DNA of 14,187 nucleotides from Pseudomonadota bacterium (GTDB lineage Bacteria > Pseudomonadota > Alphaproteobacteria > Rhizobiales > Hyphomicrobiaceae): assembly GCA_021812845.1 (NCBI GenBank), contig JAKAML010000006.1, positions 1 to 14,187 on the forward strand, written 5' to 3'. Below, piece by piece: positions 6,455 to 13,411 of the stretch; position 1 is the stretch's first letter, and every line of letters starts with the position of its first letter. The notes below the pieces were generated by a model. It was not told the origin of the DNA. It worked only from the letters and a program-made list of their open reading frames with translations, and ran no database searches. Position numbers and translations under genes: made by a program.

Positions 6455-7183
6455 GTGCCGTCCGCCTCACGATCCCGACCCCGTGAGCGCCGTGTCGCGA
6501 GCCCGCGACGCCAGCCGGTCGGAGTGCCCACCGCAGCGCTGGACGTGCCGCCCGAGCCGGCCGCCGATTGCCCACTCTGCGCGCGGCTCGTCGACCTCCG
6601 GCGAAGGTCGGCGGCGGCGGAGCCCGCCTGGTTCAACGGCGCCGTTCCGTCGTTCGGCGCGGCCGACGCTCGGCTGCTGATCGTCGGCCTCGCTCCCGGC
6701 CTCAAGGGCGCCAACCGCACCGGCCGGCCGTTCACGGGCGATTACGCCGGCGAGCTCCTCTATGCGACGCTGCTTGAATTCGGCTTCGCGACCGGCAACT
6801 ACGGCGCCGCCCCCGACGACGGCCTTGCGCTTCGCGACTGCATGATCTCCAATGCCGTGCGCTGCGTGCCGCCGGAGAACAAGCCGACCCCCGACGAGAT
6901 CCGCACCTGCCGGCCGTTTCTCGTCGCCCGCATGGCCGCCCTGCCGCGGCTCGCCGCCATCCTCGCCCTCGGCCGCGTCGCGCACGAGCAGGCGCTCGCC
7001 GCGCTCGGCACCAGGGCGTCGGGCCACCCCTTCGCCCACGGCGCGCGGCACGACCTCCGTCCCGGCCTCGCGCTCTACGACAGCTTCCACTGCTCGCGCT
7101 ACAACACCAACACCGGCCGCCTGACCACGCCGATGTTCCGCGCGGTTTTCGCTTCCATCCGGCGAGACCTCGGGCCATCTTGA
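6455..7183 (+). CDS. Family 5 (UDGb-type) uracil-DNA glycosylase
   Basis: Removes uracil, and in this family other deaminated bases, from DNA as the first step of base-excision repair. 242 residues from a GTG at 6455. The motif GLAPGLKGANRTGRPFTGD (78-96) and FHCSRYNTNTGRLT (211-224) are characteristic of the family 5 branch; the first motif lacks the polar activating residue of family 1 enzymes. Four cysteines suit a [4Fe-4S] cluster: C39 and C42 in CPLC, C137 and C152 around NAVRCVPPENKPT. The start is uncertain: the first 35 residues are Arg/Pro-rich and not conserved, and GTG codons at 6524 or 6545 could be used instead. AGGCGG precedes the chosen GTG. The gene begins 12 bases after the NYN gene stop, suggesting cotranscription. 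Confidence 0.92.
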   Translation: MPSASRSRPRERRVASPRRQPVGVPTAALDVPPEPAADCPLCARLVDLRRRSAAAEPAWFNGAVPSFGAADARLLIVGLAPGLKGANRTGRPFTGDYAGELLYATLLEFGFATGNYGAAPDDGLALRDCMISNAVRCVPPENKPTPDEIRTCRPFLVARMAALPRLAAILALGRVAHEQALAALGTRASGHPFAHGARHDLRPGLALYDSFHCSRYNTNTGRLTTPMFRAVFASIRRDLGPS

Positions 7184-7209
7184 CGCGGATTGCCGGGAGC
7201 CTCCCACCC

Positions 7210-7617
7210 ATGCCGCTCGAGATCGCACCCGAGAAGGTCGCCCACGCCATCATCAAGGCGCGCGAGTACGCGGCGAAGGTCGGGCCGTGGAACGCCACCG
7301 CAGCGGAGGGCGACGCCGACGAGGATCCGGGCGCCATCCTCGAGGATTTCGCCGGCGATCCGACCCTCGACGAGTTCACGGGCTTCATCGACGCGCTCAA
7401 CGACGACGAGCAGGCGCATCTCGTCGCGCTGGCATGGATCGGACGCGGCACCTACGAGCCGGACGAGCTCGACGAGGCGGTCGAGACCGCGCGCCGCGAG
7501 CACACCAACGCCACCGCGAACTACCTGATCGGCCTGCCGCAGCTCTCGGACTACCTCGAGGAAGGGCTCGAGAAGATGGGCTACTCGATCGAGGACGCGG
7601 AGAACGACGTCCTATAG
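7210..7617 (+). CDS. DUF3775 family protein of unknown function
   Basis: 135-residue, strongly acidic, cytosolic protein with no signal peptide or membrane segment. It matches my recollection of DUF3775: an N-terminal helix IAPEKVAHAIIKAREY, a central ALAWIGRGTYEPDELDEAV, and the C-terminal YLIGLPQLSDYLEEGLEKMGYS. No catalytic motif is evident. The ATG at 7210 is preceded by GGGAG. A TTG at 7180, whose last two bases begin the TGA stop of the glycosylase gene, would add 10 residues and couple translation, but is less likely. It is the third gene of the NYN-glycosylase set, 26 bases after the glycosylase. Its last codon and stop (CTA TAG) overlap the last codon and stop of the converging gene on the other strand. 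Function unknown. Confidence 0.85.
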   Translation: MPLEIAPEKVAHAIIKAREYAAKVGPWNATAAEGDADEDPGAILEDFAGDPTLDEFTGFIDALNDDEQAHLVALAWIGRGTYEPDELDEAVETARREHTNATANYLIGLPQLSDYLEEGLEKMGYSIEDAENDVL

Positions 7618-8172
7618 CCCCATCTCTCGACGCAGCCAGTCGCGCACCTCTCCGGCGTGGCGGTCGGGCGGGTGCACGGGATAGAAGCGCGTGACGACAC
7701 GACCGTGCCAGAGAACGAGCGTCAGCCGCTTCAGATAGCGGTCGACGCCGGTCACGAAGCGCGGCAGATCGGCGGCGTCGGCGACCACCTCGTCCGCGTC
7801 GGACAGGATCGCATAGGGCAGGTCGAGGCGGCGGGCCAGCTCCGCCTGATGCGCGGGCGACTGCCCCGACATGCCGAGCACGGTGATGCCGCGCTCGGCG
7901 AACCAGGGATGAAGATCGCGGAATCCTTCCGCCTCGGGCGTCGAGCCGTGGGCGCCGGGAATGTCGTCCCAGCGGGGCGGGTCGGCGATCCCCGGCGCGC
8001 CGGTCCAGGGATAGACGAAGAGAACGGCGAGGCCGCGTGTCGCCCCCACGCTCCGCGTGCCGCCCGTCGTCGCCGGGAGGTCGAAGTCCGGCATCGGGAA
8101 GGCGACCGAGAGATGCCATGCTCCGCGGTCGGCGACCGGCGCCGGCCACGGCCAGTCGGCGCGAGCTTCCAT
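7612..8172 (-). CDS. Cysteine-free peroxiredoxin-like (AhpC/TSA fold) protein
   Basis: 186 residues with a thioredoxin-fold peroxiredoxin layout: PMPDFDLPATTGGTRSV (27-43), LAVLFVYPWTGAPG (48-61), a loop, then GSTPEAEGFRD (76-86), ITVLGMSGQSPAHQ (96-109) and LPYAILSD (118-125). In BCP/PrxQ-type enzymes the corresponding segment reads GCTxxxCGF, with the peroxidatic and resolving cysteines. Here those positions are Ser77 and Glu82, and the whole protein has no cysteine. Standard thiol peroxidase chemistry is therefore impossible; a binding, chaperone or other role is more likely, but this is inference. Similar proteins are usually annotated simply as peroxiredoxin or redoxin. The start overlaps the smpB stop by one base (TGATG), so translation is probably coupled. 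No signal peptide. Confidence 0.8.
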   Translation of the reverse strand: MEARADWPWPAPVADRGAWHLSVAFPMPDFDLPATTGGTRSVGATRGLAVLFVYPWTGAPGIADPPRWDDIPGAHGSTPEAEGFRDLHPWFAERGITVLGMSGQSPAHQAELARRLDLPYAILSDADEVVADAADLPRFVTGVDRYLKRLTLVLWHGRVVTRFYPVHPPDRHAGEVRDWLRREMGL

Positions 8173-8648
8173 CAGCCCTTCTCCCGCATCAGCCGCGCCT
8201 TTTCACGGTTCCAGTCCCGCTTCTTCTCGCTCTCGCGCTTGTCGTGCAGCTTCTTGCCCTCGGCCAGCGCGAGCTTCAGCTTGGCGATGCCCTTGGCATT
8301 GAAATAGAGCTCGAGCGGCACGAGCGTCATGCCCTTGCGCTCGACCGCGAGCTTGAGCTTCTTGAGCTCGGCCGCGTTCATCAGGAGCTTGCGCTTGCGC
8401 CGCGGGTCGTGCTGAAAAAATCGCCCGGCCTGCTGGTACTCGGGGATGTAGGAGTTGACGAGCCACAGCCCGCCGTCCTCGTAGGAGGCGTAGCTTTCCG
8501 TGATGTTCGACTGCCCCCTGCGCAGCGACTTGACCTCGGTGCCGACCAGCATGATGCCGGCCTCGTAGGTCTCGACCACGAAGTACTCGTGCCGCGCGCG
8601 GCGGTTCTCGGCCGCCACCTTGCGTCCGTCGTCGGCTTTCCCTGCCAT
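8172..8648 (-). CDS. smpB: SsrA-binding protein SmpB
   Basis: Binds the tRNA-like domain of tmRNA and enters stalled ribosomes with it in trans-translation, which rescues the ribosome and tags the incomplete protein for proteolysis. 158 residues, normal length. The N-terminus [20 protein letters not shown] leads into [14 protein letters not shown] and IPEYQQAG, and the basic C-terminal tail contains [20 protein letters not shown], the helix that occupies the mRNA channel. The ATG at 8648 gives the usual start. It is downstream of dapA by 22 bases and overlaps the next gene by one base, so dapA-smpB-peroxiredoxin-like is probably one transcript. The partner tmRNA gene was not found in this window. 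Confidence 0.97.
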   Translation of the reverse strand: MAGKADDGRKVAAENRRARHEYFVVETYEAGIMLVGTEVKSLRRGQSNITESYASYEDGGLWLVNSYIPEYQQAGRFFQHDPRRKRKLLMNAAELKKLKLAVERKGMTLVPLELYFNAKGIAKLKLALAEGKKLHDKRESEKKRDWNREKARLMREKG

Positions 8649-8670
8649 CAGGACGCCCCGCGGACCACGC

Positions 8671-9573
8671 TCACTCTGCCGCCTTGGCCGCGACCAGGCC
8701 GAGCTTGTCGAGCGCCGCGTCGACGGCCTTCCGCGTCGCTTCCCCGACCGGCACCATGGGGAGCCGCGCCTCGGCGCTGCAGAGGCCGAGCCGGGAGGCG
8801 GCGTACTTGACCGGCCCCGGATTGGTCTCGACGAACATCACGTCGTGCAGCGCCATCAGCCGGTCCTGCAGCTCGAGCGCCTTGGCGAAATTGCCGGCGA
8901 GGCAGGCGTTCTGGAAATCGGCGCACAGCCGCGGCGCGATGTTGGAGGCGACCGAGATGCAGCCGTGCCCGCCGTGCGCCATGAAGCCGAGCGCGGTCGC
9001 ATCCTCCCCCGAGAGCTGGCAGAACTCGGGCTTGCCCTTGACGCGGCAGGACAGCCGCTGCTGCGTGACGCGGGCGAGATTGGCGGTCGCATCCTTGACG
9101 CCGACGATGTTCTTCAACTCGTAGAGCCGCGCCATGGTCTGGACCGACATGTCGACGATCGAGCGGCCGGGAATATTGTAGATGACGATCGGAATGTCGA
9201 CCGCGTCGTTGATCGCCTTGTAGTGCTGATAGAGCCCCTCCTGGGTCGGCTTGTTGTAGTAGGGCGTCACCACCAGGATCGCGTCGGCGCCCGCCTTCTT
9301 GGCGTGGGCCGCGAAGTCGACGGCCTCGGCGGTGGAGTTCGACCCGGCGCCCGCGATGACCGGAACGCGGCCCTTCGCCGTCTCGATGGTGATCTCGATC
9401 ACCCGCTTGTGCTCGTCGTGCGACAGGGTCGGGCTCTCGCCCGTGGTGCCGACCGGGACCAGGCCGTGTGTCCCCTCGGCGATCTGCCAGTTGACGATGC
9501 GCCGCAGCGCCTCCTCGTCGAGCGCGCCGCCCTTGAAGGGCGTGATGAGTGCCGTGTAGGAGCCCTTGAACAT
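8671..9573 (-). CDS. dapA: 4-hydroxy-tetrahydrodipicolinate synthase
   Basis: Condenses pyruvate with L-aspartate 4-semialdehyde to 4-hydroxy-tetrahydrodipicolinate, the committed step to diaminopimelate and lysine; cytosolic tetrameric TIM barrel. 300 residues (E. coli enzyme 292). Schiff-base Lys160 is in [12 protein letters not shown]; Tyr132 in IYNIPGRS and Thr43-Thr44 in VGTTGES provide the proton relay; [11 protein letters not shown] (103-113) and Arg137 complete the site. All residues align with E. coli DapA after a one-residue offset. The open frame begins further upstream (9630), but the ATG at 9573 gives the conserved [13 protein letters not shown] and has AGAGGT just before it. First gene of the minus-strand dapA-smpB set and divergent from slt. 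Confidence 0.97.
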   Translation of the reverse strand: MFKGSYTALITPFKGGALDEEALRRIVNWQIAEGTHGLVPVGTTGESPTLSHDEHKRVIEITIETAKGRVPVIAGAGSNSTAEAVDFAAHAKKAGADAILVVTPYYNKPTQEGLYQHYKAINDAVDIPIVIYNIPGRSIVDMSVQTMARLYELKNIVGVKDATANLARVTQQRLSCRVKGKPEFCQLSGEDATALGFMAHGGHGCISVASNIAPRLCADFQNACLAGNFAKALELQDRLMALHDVMFVETNPGPVKYAASRLGLCSAEARLPMVPVGEATRKAVDAALDKLGLVAAKAAE

Positions 9574-9713
9574 GTGACCTCTGGCTGTCGTTCCGCGCCG
9601 GCGGATCGCACCGCATCGGGAGCTCTGCACCCGCCGCGCCGTCCCGCTCTCGTCTTGCTATCGCCCCATTGCGCCGCCACCTGGACCGAGACGTCAGCCG
9701 AGACGCAGGCGGC

Positions 9714-9742
9714 TTGCCGGACCCGTGTCCCGCCTTTACGCT
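9714..9742 (+). promoter_or_regulatory. Weak promoter candidate for slt
   Basis: TTGCCG (9714-9719), a 17-base spacer and TACGCT (9737-9742) lie in the dapA-slt divergent gap, placing a start about 36 bases before the slt ATG. The -10 is poor, so this is tentative. I found no better pair on either strand of the gap. Confidence 0.25.
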
Positions 9743-9773
9743 CCGGCGCGGCGGGCCTTCCTGGCGGGTCCAC

Positions 9774-9779
9774 AGAGGA
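9774..9779 (+). promoter_or_regulatory. Ribosome binding site fixing the slt start
   Basis: AGAGGA lies five bases before the ATG at 9785. The ATG at 9779 would overlap this element, and the GTG at 9725 has no comparable site. Confidence 0.6.
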
Positions 9780-9784
9780 TGGCC

Positions 9785-12241
9785 ATGAAACGAGCACGAC
9801 GGCGACCGGCATACGGCACGCGGCTAGGTCGCGGACAATATTGCGTCGTCACGCGGCCCGCAAGCCGTCTGGCCGGCGCGCGCACGTTGGGCTCGCTGGC
9901 GGCAGGCATCCTCGCCACGGCGATCGCGCTCGGCAGTGCCCCGATAATCGCCGAGCCGGCGCCGACCCACCTTGCCGCGGCGCCCGCCGCCCAGCCCGAG
10001 CCCTCCAAATCGGCCGCGAAGCAGAAGTCAGGCCCGACGGCGAAACCGGCGGCCGGCGCGGCCAAGCTCGGAGCGCCGAAGGCCGCCGGCGCCGCCACCG
10101 CGCCGCTGGCCGGCACGGCGGTTCCGAAGCCGGCCGCCGGCAGCGCCGACGAGACGGCCTTGAAGGCAGCGCTCGACGCGGCACTCGCGACCCTCCGCGC
10201 GACGAGCCTGCCTGATGCCGATGCCGCGGCGGTGCGCGACGCCGTCGCCGCCATCTCCGCGCGCAATCCGCAGAAGGCCCAGGATCACGCGGCGCAGATC
10301 TCGTCGCCGCTCGGACGCAAGATCGTCGATTGGTATCGCCTGCGCAGCGGCTACGGCGAGCCGCAGGCCTACCGCGCCTTCCTGGCCGCCAACCCTGCCT
10401 GGCCGGACCGCGGCCTCCTGGCCCAGCGCATGGAGGAGGCGCTCTTCACCCAGGGCGGCGACGCCGCCGCGATCCGATCGTCGTTCGACGCCTCTGGCCC
10501 CAAGACCGGCGCCGGCCTCGCCGCTCTCGCCTCCGCACTTCTCGCCGCGGGCGACAGCAAGTCCGCGGCGCCCCTCGCCGCCCGGGCCTGGCGCGAGACG
10601 ATGATCCCGGCTTCGCTGGAGGAGCCGTTCCTGCAGCGGTTCAAGCCGCTCCTGACCGAGGCCGATCACAAGTGGCGGCTCGACACGCTGTTGATGGACG
10701 ACATCCGCTGGACCGGCGCGCGCAACGAGAAGGCGGCCTTCGTCCGCCGGCTGCTGCCGCTCCTGAGCGAGGCCGAGCGCAGAAAGGGCGAGGCGCGGCT
10801 CGCGGTCTATCTGCGTTCGTCCGAGGCCCGCCGCCTGATGGACGCGCTGCCGGCCGACGTGCGCCCCGACTGGGGGCTGGCGCTGAGCCGCATCCAGCTC
10901 CTGCGGCGCACCAAGCAGTACGGCGCCGCCGCCAAGCTGCTGCTGTCCGCACCCACCGACACGGCCTCGATCGTCAGTCCCGACGACTGGTGGGAGGAGC
11001 GCCGCGCAAATGCCTACGAGGCGCTCGCGGCCAACAATCCGAAGCTCGCCTACGAGCTCGTCCGTGACGCCGGCGCGCTGACCGTCAATCCGGCCAAGGA
11101 GCAGAGCTTCATGGCCGGCTGGCTGGCGCTGCGCAAGCTCGCCGATCCGGCCAGGGCGGAGCCCCACTTCGCCGCCATGCGCAAGTCGGCCGACGGCCCG
11201 CTGAGCCGGGCCAAGTCCGAATACTGGCTCGGGCGCCTCGCCGAGACGCGCGGGCAGCGCGACAAGGCCACCGATCACTACCGCCGCGCCTCGGCCGAGA
11301 CGGACACCTTCCACGGCCAGCTCGCCGCGCTCAAGATCGACCCGTCGCGCCGCTCGCTGCCGATCCGGACGCCCGCCACGCCGAACTCCGACGAGGTCGC
11401 ACGCTTCGTCGGCCTCGACGCCGCCCAGGCCGCCGTCGCCACCCGCAAGGCCGGCCTCGATCCGGCGATCACCCGCGCCTTCCTCAACGGCCTCCGCAAC
11501 GTCACGGAGAGCGAGGGCGAGGTGGCGCTCCTCGTGCAGCTCGCCGAGTCGCTCGGCGACACCCAGGCCGCCGTCCGCATCGCCAAGTCGGCGGTGGCGC
11601 GCGGGCAGCACCTGATCCCCTTCGCCTATCCGGTGCATCCGTTCCCGGCCTACACGGCGCTGCGCCAGCCGCCGGAGGCGGCGCTGCTGCTCGCCATCGC
11701 GCGCCAGGAGAGCGAGTTCAACACGCGGACGCTGTCGGGGGCCGGCGCGCGCGGCCTGCTGCAGGTCATGCCGATCACGGCCCGCCACGTCTGCCGCGAC
11801 TACAAGATCACCTGCGACATCCCGCGGCTGATGACCGACATGTCCTACAATACGTCACTCGCCTCCGCCTACATCGCCGACCGCATGGACGAGTTCCTCG
11901 GCTCCTACGTGTTGTCGATCGCCGGCTACAATGCCGGCCCCGGCCGCGCGCGGCAGTGGATCCGCGAATTCGGCGATCCGCGCGAGCAGGGCGTCGACGT
12001 CGTCGACTGGATCGAGCGCATCCCGTTCCAGGAGACGCGCGAGTACGTCGCCAAGGTGCTCTCGAACGTACAGATCTACCGCGCGCGGCTCGGCGACGGC
12101 TCGAACGCGCTTCGCCTCGCCGAGGACTTCGCGCGCGCCCGCGGCGCCCCGCGCTCCGCGCCGGCCCCGGCCCCCTCCTCCGCGGGCGCCGGTTCCGGCG
12201 GCGTCGCGACCACGCCGCCGCCTCGCGCCGCCGGCGAATGA
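9785..12241 (+). CDS. slt: Soluble lytic murein transglycosylase (GH23, Slt70-like)
   Basis: Cleaves the MurNAc-GlcNAc bond of peptidoglycan to give 1,6-anhydro-muropeptides; periplasmic. 818 residues from the ATG at 9785. A long basic n-region is followed by the hydrophobic segment LGSLAAGILATAIALGSAPI (about 35-54), with likely cleavage near residue 57. Residues about 58-120 are an Ala/Pro/Lys-rich linker. Then comes an alpha-helical superhelix of about 450 residues, with the catalytic domain about 625-765: Glu642 in ARQESEFN, GARGLLQVMPITA, and AGYNAGPGR are the family signature. A Pro/Ala-rich tail ends the protein. E. coli Slt70 is 645 residues; the extra length is linker and tail. The next gene on the same strand may overlap its stop (ATGA). 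Confidence 0.95.
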   Translation: MKRARRRPAYGTRLGRGQYCVVTRPASRLAGARTLGSLAAGILATAIALGSAPIIAEPAPTHLAAAPAAQPEPSKSAAKQKSGPTAKPAAGAAKLGAPKAAGAATAPLAGTAVPKPAAGSADETALKAALDAALATLRATSLPDADAAAVRDAVAAISARNPQKAQDHAAQISSPLGRKIVDWYRLRSGYGEPQAYRAFLAANPAWPDRGLLAQRMEEALFTQGGDAAAIRSSFDASGPKTGAGLAALASALLAAGDSKSAAPLAARAWRETMIPASLEEPFLQRFKPLLTEADHKWRLDTLLMDDIRWTGARNEKAAFVRRLLPLLSEAERRKGEARLAVYLRSSEARRLMDALPADVRPDWGLALSRIQLLRRTKQYGAAAKLLLSAPTDTASIVSPDDWWEERRANAYEALAANNPKLAYELVRDAGALTVNPAKEQSFMAGWLALRKLADPARAEPHFAAMRKSADGPLSRAKSEYWLGRLAETRGQRDKATDHYRRASAETDTFHGQLAALKIDPSRRSLPIRTPATPNSDEVARFVGLDAAQAAVATRKAGLDPAITRAFLNGLRNVTESEGEVALLVQLAESLGDTQAAVRIAKSAVARGQHLIPFAYPVHPFPAYTALRQPPEAALLLAIARQESEFNTRTLSGAGARGLLQVMPITARHVCRDYKITCDIPRLMTDMSYNTSLASAYIADRMDEFLGSYVLSIAGYNAGPGRARQWIREFGDPREQGVDVVDWIERIPFQETREYVAKVLSNVQIYRARLGDGSNALRLAEDFARARGAPRSAPAPAPSSAGAGSGGVATTPPPRAAGE

Positions 12242-12339
12242 GGTCGCCGCCGGCCCCTATCGCGCCGGCGCCGACTCCCGTATCTGATGGCCTCGCGATC
12301 CGGTCGCGGGTCGCCGGCACGTCCGAGGATCGCGCGATC

Positions 12340-13260
12340 ATGACCGAGCAGTCGAGCTTCGAAGCCATCGCCTTCACCGCCCGCGACGGCCTGCGTCTCG
12401 CCGGACGCCGCTACCGGGCCCGCGGGCCGGCGTCCGCGACACGACGCCGACCCGCGCTTTGCCTGCCCGGGCTGACGCGCAACGGCCGCGACTTCCACGA
12501 CCTCGCGCTGCACCTCGCCCGGGAAGCGGAACACCTGCGCGACGTCTACACCCTCGATTACCGCGGCCGCGGCGCCTCCGACTTCGATCCCGACTGGCGC
12601 AATTACGCGATCCCGATCGAGATGCTCGACGTGCTCGACTATCTCACCGTCATCGGCCGGCACGACGTCGCGCTCGTCGGCACCTCGCGCGGCGGGCTGA
12701 TCGCGCTCGTCATGGCCGCGGCGCAGCCCTCGTCCATCGGCGCGCTGGTGTTGAACGACATCGGCCCGGTAATCGAGCAGCAGGGCCTCGCCCGGATCGC
12801 GAGCTACGTCGGCCGCGCGCCGTTGCCGCAGTCCTGGGCGGACGCGGCGAGGCTGGTCCGCGGGCTGTTCGAAAAGCAGTTCACGCGCGTGCCGGACACG
12901 GACTGGGAGACGATCGCGCGGCAACTATTCAATGAGTCGGGCGGCCGTCCCGCACCGGGCTACGACCCCAAGCTCGCGCGCGCGGTTTCGGTTCTCGACG
13001 GACCGGTCCCCGCGCTCTGGCCGCAGTTCGAGGCGGTCCGACGGCTGCCGCTCTTGATCGTGCGCGGCGAGAACTCCGATCTCCTGTCGCAGGCGACGGT
13101 GGACGAGATGACGCGCCGCCACCCGCGCGCCGAGGCGGTGACGGTCGCGGGCGAGGGCCACGCGCCGCTGCTGCGCGACCTGCCGACTCGGGCGGCCATC
13201 GCCCGCTTCCTCGCCGCGTCGGACAAGACCGCCGCGTCGGCTCACGCCGCGGCAGCCTGA
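12340..13260 (+). CDS. Alpha/beta-fold hydrolase
   Basis: 306-residue cytosolic enzyme of the alpha/beta hydrolase superfamily; substrate not identifiable from sequence. The oxyanion region is CLPGLTRNGRDF (41-52), where the usual HG is replaced by PG. YTLDYRGRGASD (70-81) follows, then the nucleophile elbow GTSRGG with Ser116. Acid Asp247 in RGENSDLL and base His274 in GEGHAPLL complete the triad, so it should be active. The last ten residues are an Ala-rich tail. Start choice: the ATG at 12340 opens just before the first conserved strand and has GAGGA 11 bases ahead. An in-frame ATG at 12238 would overlap the slt stop as ATGA and add 34 Pro-rich residues. Probably cotranscribed with slt; haloalkane dehalogenase, esterase or lactonase roles are all possible. 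Confidence 0.88.
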   Translation: MTEQSSFEAIAFTARDGLRLAGRRYRARGPASATRRRPALCLPGLTRNGRDFHDLALHLAREAEHLRDVYTLDYRGRGASDFDPDWRNYAIPIEMLDVLDYLTVIGRHDVALVGTSRGGLIALVMAAAQPSSIGALVLNDIGPVIEQQGLARIASYVGRAPLPQSWADAARLVRGLFEKQFTRVPDTDWETIARQLFNESGGRPAPGYDPKLARAVSVLDGPVPALWPQFEAVRRLPLLIVRGENSDLLSQATVDEMTRRHPRAEAVTVAGEGHAPLLRDLPTRAAIARFLAASDKTAASAHAAAA

Positions 13261-13334
13261 GACGAAGTCCGCGCCCGCGATCGGTCGTGCGTCATACCCG
13301 CGAGCGGCGCGTTGCCCCCTGCCAAGTCCCCTTC

Positions 13335-13371
13335 CATGTCATGGCCGGCCATCGAGCACGGCAATGACGTG
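13335..13371. repeat. Inverted repeat in the convergent gap
   Basis: CATGTCAT (13335-13342) and ATGACGTG (13364-13371) pair with one G-U. Between them is the perfect 12-bp palindrome ATGGCCGGCCAT (13341-13352). It lies between two converging genes and could act in transcript ending or be a worn interspersed repeat. No T run is present. Confidence 0.4.
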
Positions 13372-13384
13372 TCGGGGAAGCTTT

Positions 13385-13400
13385 CGAGGTCGAAACCTCG
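13385..13400. terminator. Hairpin near the 3' end of the helix-hairpin-helix gene
   Basis: CGAGGT and ACCTCG pair perfectly around CGAA, 11 bases past the minus-strand stop at 13412. Neither strand has a run of T after it, so intrinsic termination is doubtful; it may instead protect a 3' end. Confidence 0.3.
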
Positions 13401-13411
13401 TCTCGCGGATA

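Noticed and set aside
8620..10215. 531-codon plus-strand frame across dapA and the start of slt
   Set aside because: It is antisense to dapA and out of frame with slt; both real genes have complete catalytic motifs.
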